Assembly (NCBI GenBank): GCA_900550855.1
Contig: URTQ01000061.1
Location: 1 to 8,732 of the forward strand
Source: an uncultured Eubacteriales bacterium
GTDB taxonomy: Bacteria > Bacillota > Clostridia > Christensenellales > CAG-917
DNA: 8,732 nt
Direction of reading: 5' to 3'
Part shown: positions 5,799-8,732 of the stretch, piece after piece
Numbering within the stretch: position 1 is the stretch's first letter
Layout: each line of letters opens with the position of its first letter
Position numbers and translations under genes: made by a program
The notes under the pieces: generated by a model
Seen by the model: the letters and a program-made list of their open reading frames with translations, nothing else
Databases searched by the model: none
Told to the model about the DNA's origin: nothing

Positions 5799-7817
5799 TT
5801 ATCTCACCACGCTGCCGCTTTCGACGGGTTTTTCGGGGGATACGAGCACCACTTCTTCACTGCCGTCTTCCTTTTTGAAGCAAGCGCAAAGAAGCATACC
5901 TTGGCTCTCTATTCCGCGAAGTTTGGCAGGTTTGAGGTTGTACACGACAACGACGTTTTTGCCCACCATTTCTTCGGGCGTATAGTATTTTGCGATTCCG
6001 CTCACTATCGTGCGAGTGTCATCGCCTATTTGCACGGAAAATTTGAGAAGTTTGTCGGCTTTTTCAACCTTTTCGGCGGTGAGAATCTTGCCTACGCGCA
6101 GTTTAATCTTTGCAAAATCCTCTATTGTGATTTCGCTCAAATCAACGACGTTTTCCGCCTTTTTATCTTCTTTCTTTTCCTCTTTTACACTCTCTTTCTT
6201 TTCGGGTTTTTCGGGCGTTTCTTCTGTTTTGTCCTCTTTGACGATACCCTTTGCGAGCAAGTCTTTTTTCACCTTGTCAACGTCGATTCTCGCAAAGAGG
6301 TGCGCAGGATTTTCCGCAACTTTCGTTCCGTTTTGCAAAAGTCCGAATTTGTCGAGGTCTGCATACTCTCTCAAAGTCGTTCCGCATTGCTCGACCACTT
6401 TTTGAGAGGTGGACGGCATAAACGGCGCAAGCAAACTCGCGCAAATCACAATCGTTTCGTTGAGGTTGTAAAGCACGGTTGAAAGTCTGTCCTTTTTGCT
6501 TTCGTCCTTTGCAAGCACCCACGGCATAGTTTCGTCGATATACTTGTTGGCTCTGCGCAAAACCGTGAATATGTCGCTCAATGCGTCTGCCGAACGGTAT
6601 GCGTCGACGTTGGCAAACACTTTATCTCTTGCCGCTTTTGCGACGGATTTAAGTTCGTCGTCAACGGGTTCGCTCACGCCCTTGTCGCAAACGATACCGC
6701 CGAAATACTTGTTGGTCATAGCAATCGTGCGTTGAACGAGGTTGCCGTACACGTTGACGAGTTCGCTGTTTATGGTGTCCATAACCAAGTCCCAACTTAT
6801 CACGCCGTCGTTGTCGAAAGGCATTTGCGAAAGAAGGAAATATCTCACGCTGTCCACGCCGAAATAGTCCACGAGGTCGTCTGCGTAAATGACGTTGCCT
6901 TTGGATTTTGACATCTTTCCGCCGTCTTGCAACAGCCACGGATGTCCGAAAATCTGTTTGGGAAGCGGCTCGCCGAGCGCCATAAGGAAAATGGGCCAGT
7001 AAATCGAGTGGAAACGCACGATGTCTTTGCCGATGATATGAACGTCTGCCGGCCATTCCTTTTTGTACAAGTCACTCGAATTGCCGTCGGTATCGAAGCC
7101 GATGCCCGTGATATAGTTGGTGAGCGCGTCAAGCCAAACGTATATGACGTGACGTTTGTCGAACGTTACGGGAATACCCCAAGTGAACGACGTTCTCGAC
7201 ACGCAAAGGTCTTGAAGTCCGGGCTTTAAGAAGTTGTTGACCATCTCGTTTTTGCGGGATACGGGAACGATGAAATCGGGATGTTCGTCGTAGTATTTCA
7301 AAAGACGGTCGGCGTATTTGCTCATATTGAAGAAATACGCTTCTTCTTCCGCCATCTCGACTTTGCCGCCGCAGTCGGGGCATTTGCCGTCGACGAGTTG
7401 GCTTTCCGTCCAGAACGACTCGCAGGGCGTGCAGTACCAGCCCTTGTACGAGCCTTTGTAGATGTCGCCTTGTTTATAGAATTTTTCGAATATCTTTTGC
7501 ACCTGCTCTTCGTGCTCTTTGTCGGTGGTGCGGATAAATTTGTCGTAGGTGGTGTCCATCAAATCCCATATGCGCTTGATGTCTGCGGCTTTTTGGTCCA
7601 CAAATTCTTTGGGGGTCATACCTGCCGCTTGCGCTTTGAGTTCGATTTTTTCACCGTGTTCGTCAGTGCCAGTTTGGAAAAACACGTCGTAACCTTCCAT
7701 ACGCTTTGCTCTTGCAACGAGGTCGGAAAATACGATTTCGTAGGTGTTTCCGATGTGTGGCTTGCCCGAAGCGTAGGCGATTGCCGTGGTCATATAAAAT
7801 TTCTTTTTGTCTTGCAT
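5799..7817 (-). CDS. metG: Methionyl-tRNA synthetase MetG with C-terminal tRNA-binding domain
   Basis: A 672-residue class I synthetase that charges tRNA-Met with methionine, working in the cytoplasm as a dimer in homologues. Visible in order: the HIGH-type signature as PHIGN (20-24); a zinc-knuckle insert with C129-x2-C132 and C146-x2-C149; the YVWLDAL region (227-233); KMSKS (301-305); the helical anticodon-binding domain (about 350-515); a Lys/Glu-rich linker (about 528-555); and the C-terminal EMAP-II-like tRNA-binding domain (about 560-672), containing KLRVGKI, SGIAKYY, NLKPAKLRGIESQGML and SPEKPVESGS. A GTG at 7823 is in frame, but it overlaps the likely Shine-Dalgarno site GAGGTGA. The ATG at 7817 has that site at correct spacing, so I use it. 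It is first gene of the metG-tatD-radical SAM unit. The leader is too short for a T-box. Confidence 0.97.
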   Translation of the reverse strand: MQDKKKFYMTTAIAYASGKPHIGNTYEIVFSDLVARAKRMEGYDVFFQTGTDEHGEKIELKAQAAGMTPKEFVDQKAADIKRIWDLMDTTYDKFIRTTDKEHEEQVQKIFEKFYKQGDIYKGSYKGWYCTPCESFWTESQLVDGKCPDCGGKVEMAEEEAYFFNMSKYADRLLKYYDEHPDFIVPVSRKNEMVNNFLKPGLQDLCVSRTSFTWGIPVTFDKRHVIYVWLDALTNYITGIGFDTDGNSSDLYKKEWPADVHIIGKDIVRFHSIYWPIFLMALGEPLPKQIFGHPWLLQDGGKMSKSKGNVIYADDLVDYFGVDSVRYFLLSQMPFDNDGVISWDLVMDTINSELVNVYGNLVQRTIAMTNKYFGGIVCDKGVSEPVDDELKSVAKAARDKVFANVDAYRSADALSDIFTVLRRANKYIDETMPWVLAKDESKKDRLSTVLYNLNETIVICASLLAPFMPSTSQKVVEQCGTTLREYADLDKFGLLQNGTKVAENPAHLFARIDVDKVKKDLLAKGIVKEDKTEETPEKPEKKESVKEEKKEDKKAENVVDLSEITIEDFAKIKLRVGKILTAEKVEKADKLLKFSVQIGDDTRTIVSGIAKYYTPEEMVGKNVVVVYNLKPAKLRGIESQGMLLCACFKKEDGSEEVVLVSPEKPVESGSVVR

Positions 7818-7868
7818 ATTCACCTCGTCGGCAGACTAATGATGCCCGCCTTTTGGATTGATTTATAC

Positions 7869-7897
7869 ATTATACATCTTTTATTTATAAAAGTAAA
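7869..7897 (-). promoter_or_regulatory. Promoter of the metG operon
   Basis: On the minus strand there is a consensus -10 box TATAAT (7869-7874), a 17-base spacer and a -35 box TTTACT (7892-7897, four of six matches). The expected start near 7862 leaves a leader of about 45 bases before the metG ATG. The spacer region carries an inverted repeat, CTTTTA (7878-7883) and TAAAAG (7888-7893), with a four-base centre. This could be a binding site, although AT-rich palindromes arise easily by chance. The same intergenic DNA must also hold the spmA promoter on the other strand, which I could not identify with confidence. Confidence 0.65.
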
Positions 7898-7939
7898 TCA
7901 TAAGTGCATATGCGCGCGAGGCGAAAAATACAATATCGT

Positions 7940-8599
7940 ATGAACGTTGCATTTCTGCTGATAACGGCAATATCTTTGATTCTTATGACCATAAAGTCCC
8001 CCGAATCCGCATTTCCCACGATGATAGAAGGCGTGCGCGGCGCAATCGAACTTTCCTTCAAACTTTGCGCGATATACGCCGTATGGCTGTCCGTTTTGAA
8101 AATGGTGGAAGCAACCGCCCTCGACAAAAAACTGTCGAAGATTCTGCGCCCCGTCGTGTGCAAAATTTTCAAAAACGAGTCTGACGAAGCGTACGACAAA
8201 ATCTGCGTGAACCTTGCCGCAAATATGTTCGGAATGGGCGGCGTGGCAACCCCCGCAGGCATAAAAGCAATGAGCGCGATGAGCGACGGAAGCGACAGAG
8301 CAACAGACAATATGATTATGTTGCTTGTGATAAACGCAACGTCCATTCAACTTATTCCCGCAACCGTGATTGCGCTTAGAGCAAGCGCAAATTCGCAAAG
8401 TCCGTCCGACGTGATTTTGCCCACTTTGATATCCAGCGGCATAGCCACTTTGTGCGGAATGATTATTTGCAAAGTGCTTTCGCTAAAAAAGAATAAAAAC
8501 GATTCAAACGACAAAACAAGCGCTTTATTTAGCGTAAATCGTAAAATAAAACCCTCGTTCAGTAAATTAGGCGCAAAATCGCAAAGAGGTGGATTATGA
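7940..8599 (+). CDS. spmA: Spore maturation protein SpmA (nucleoside recognition/Gate domain)
   Basis: A 219-residue membrane protein of the SpmA family. In Bacillus and Clostridium, SpmA and SpmB are needed for proper dehydration of the spore core and for heat resistance. The family signature is clear: NLAANMFGMGGVATPAGIKAM (shortened here; residues about 90-110), then VINATSIQLIPATVIALRAS (about 134-153). Several hydrophobic segments are present, starting with residues 2-20. Family members usually end soon after the last membrane helix. Here about 38 hydrophilic, basic residues follow, making this copy somewhat longer than usual. The start is uncertain. In-frame GTG (7904) and ATG (7910) codons lie upstream, but the family begins at about the ATG at 7940. 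None has a good ribosome site; GAGG at 7918 is too far from 7940. The stop codon overlaps the spmB start (ATGA). Confidence 0.88.
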   Translation: MNVAFLLITAISLILMTIKSPESAFPTMIEGVRGAIELSFKLCAIYAVWLSVLKMVEATALDKKLSKILRPVVCKIFKNESDEAYDKICVNLAANMFGMGGVATPAGIKAMSAMSDGSDRATDNMIMLLVINATSIQLIPATVIALRASANSQSPSDVILPTLISSGIATLCGMIICKVLSLKKNKNDSNDKTSALFSVNRKIKPSFSKLGAKSQRGGL

Positions 8600-8732
8600 G
8601 CGTAAGTATGTATATACTGCCTGTCCTTCTCATACTTCTCATCGTCGTTTGCATTGTCAAAAAGGTGAAGGTTTACGACTGTTTTTTGCTCGGCGCAAAG
8701 GACGGACTCGACCTCGTTATAGACATTTTTCC
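8596..8732 (+). CDS. spmB: Spore maturation protein SpmB, N-terminal part (runs off the window)
   Basis: The first 45 codons of a gene that continues past the right edge. The N-terminus has a hydrophobic segment (residues 6-20) followed by KKVKVYDCFLLGAKDGLDL (22-40), which matches the KKV-VY-F--GAK-G pattern at the start of SpmB proteins. The ATG overlaps the spmA stop codon by two bases (ATGA), and AGAGGTGG (8585-8592) inside the end of spmA provides a strong ribosome site. The two genes are therefore surely translated from one message, as in the spmAB pair of Bacillus subtilis. SpmB acts with SpmA in spore core dehydration; the molecular transport activity is not settled. Integrity of the rest of the gene cannot be judged. 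Confidence 0.9.
   Translation, partial: MSVSMYILPVLLILLIVVCIVKKVKVYDCFLLGAKDGLDLVIDIF

Noticed and set aside
5778..6482. Phe-rich plus-strand frame opposite metG
   Set aside because: The Phe/Leu richness is the mirror of the Lys/Glu-rich MetG linker codons and does not indicate a membrane protein gene.

Overview
The window looks like chromosomal core sequence from a Bacillota (Firmicutes) bacterium, most likely an uncultured or gut-type member of the Clostridia. The evidence is: the start of a spmA-spmB spore-maturation pair; a MetG with a fused C-terminal tRNA-binding domain; a TatD nuclease next to a radical SAM protein of the TatD-associated type; purine-rich Shine-Dalgarno sites (GGAGG, GAGGTG, AAGGA); and intrinsic terminators. 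Base composition is close to balanced by eye. No phage, plasmid, transposon, CRISPR array, rRNA or complete tRNA was seen.

Layout, left to right. Positions 1-192 are non-coding and carry two stem-loop blocks; the second is a large nested inverted repeat that includes the stop codon of the next gene. Positions 193-1302 (minus) encode a DUF2804 protein of unknown function, with a good promoter and two tandem dyads over its transcription start. Positions 1303-1636 are a non-coding divergent gap. Positions 1637-2302 (plus) encode TrmO, a tRNA t6A37 methyltransferase. A bidirectional terminator at 2342-2368 separates it from a convergent minus-strand block.

The minus-strand block is read from right to left. 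From a promoter near 7880 it runs metG (methionyl-tRNA synthetase), tatD (metal-dependent nuclease) and a TatD-associated radical SAM gene, then a terminator at 4293-4325. A second unit follows with rsmA (16S rRNA dimethyladenosine methyltransferase) and a tightly coupled EamA/DMT-family permease gene. From the intergenic region beside metG, spmA and spmB are transcribed the other way and leave the window on the right.

Most of the genes serve translation or RNA maturation (metG, rsmA, trmO). In Bacillus subtilis the corresponding neighbourhood is metS-yabD(tatD)-yabE-rnmV-ksgA(rsmA). Here yabE and rnmV are missing, and the radical SAM gene sits between tatD and rsmA. This is otherwise an ordinary housekeeping region. 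I found no convincing new multi-gene system. The most useful leads are the radical SAM gene in the rnmV position, the twin dyads on the DUF2804 promoter, and the nested inverted repeat at 126-201.
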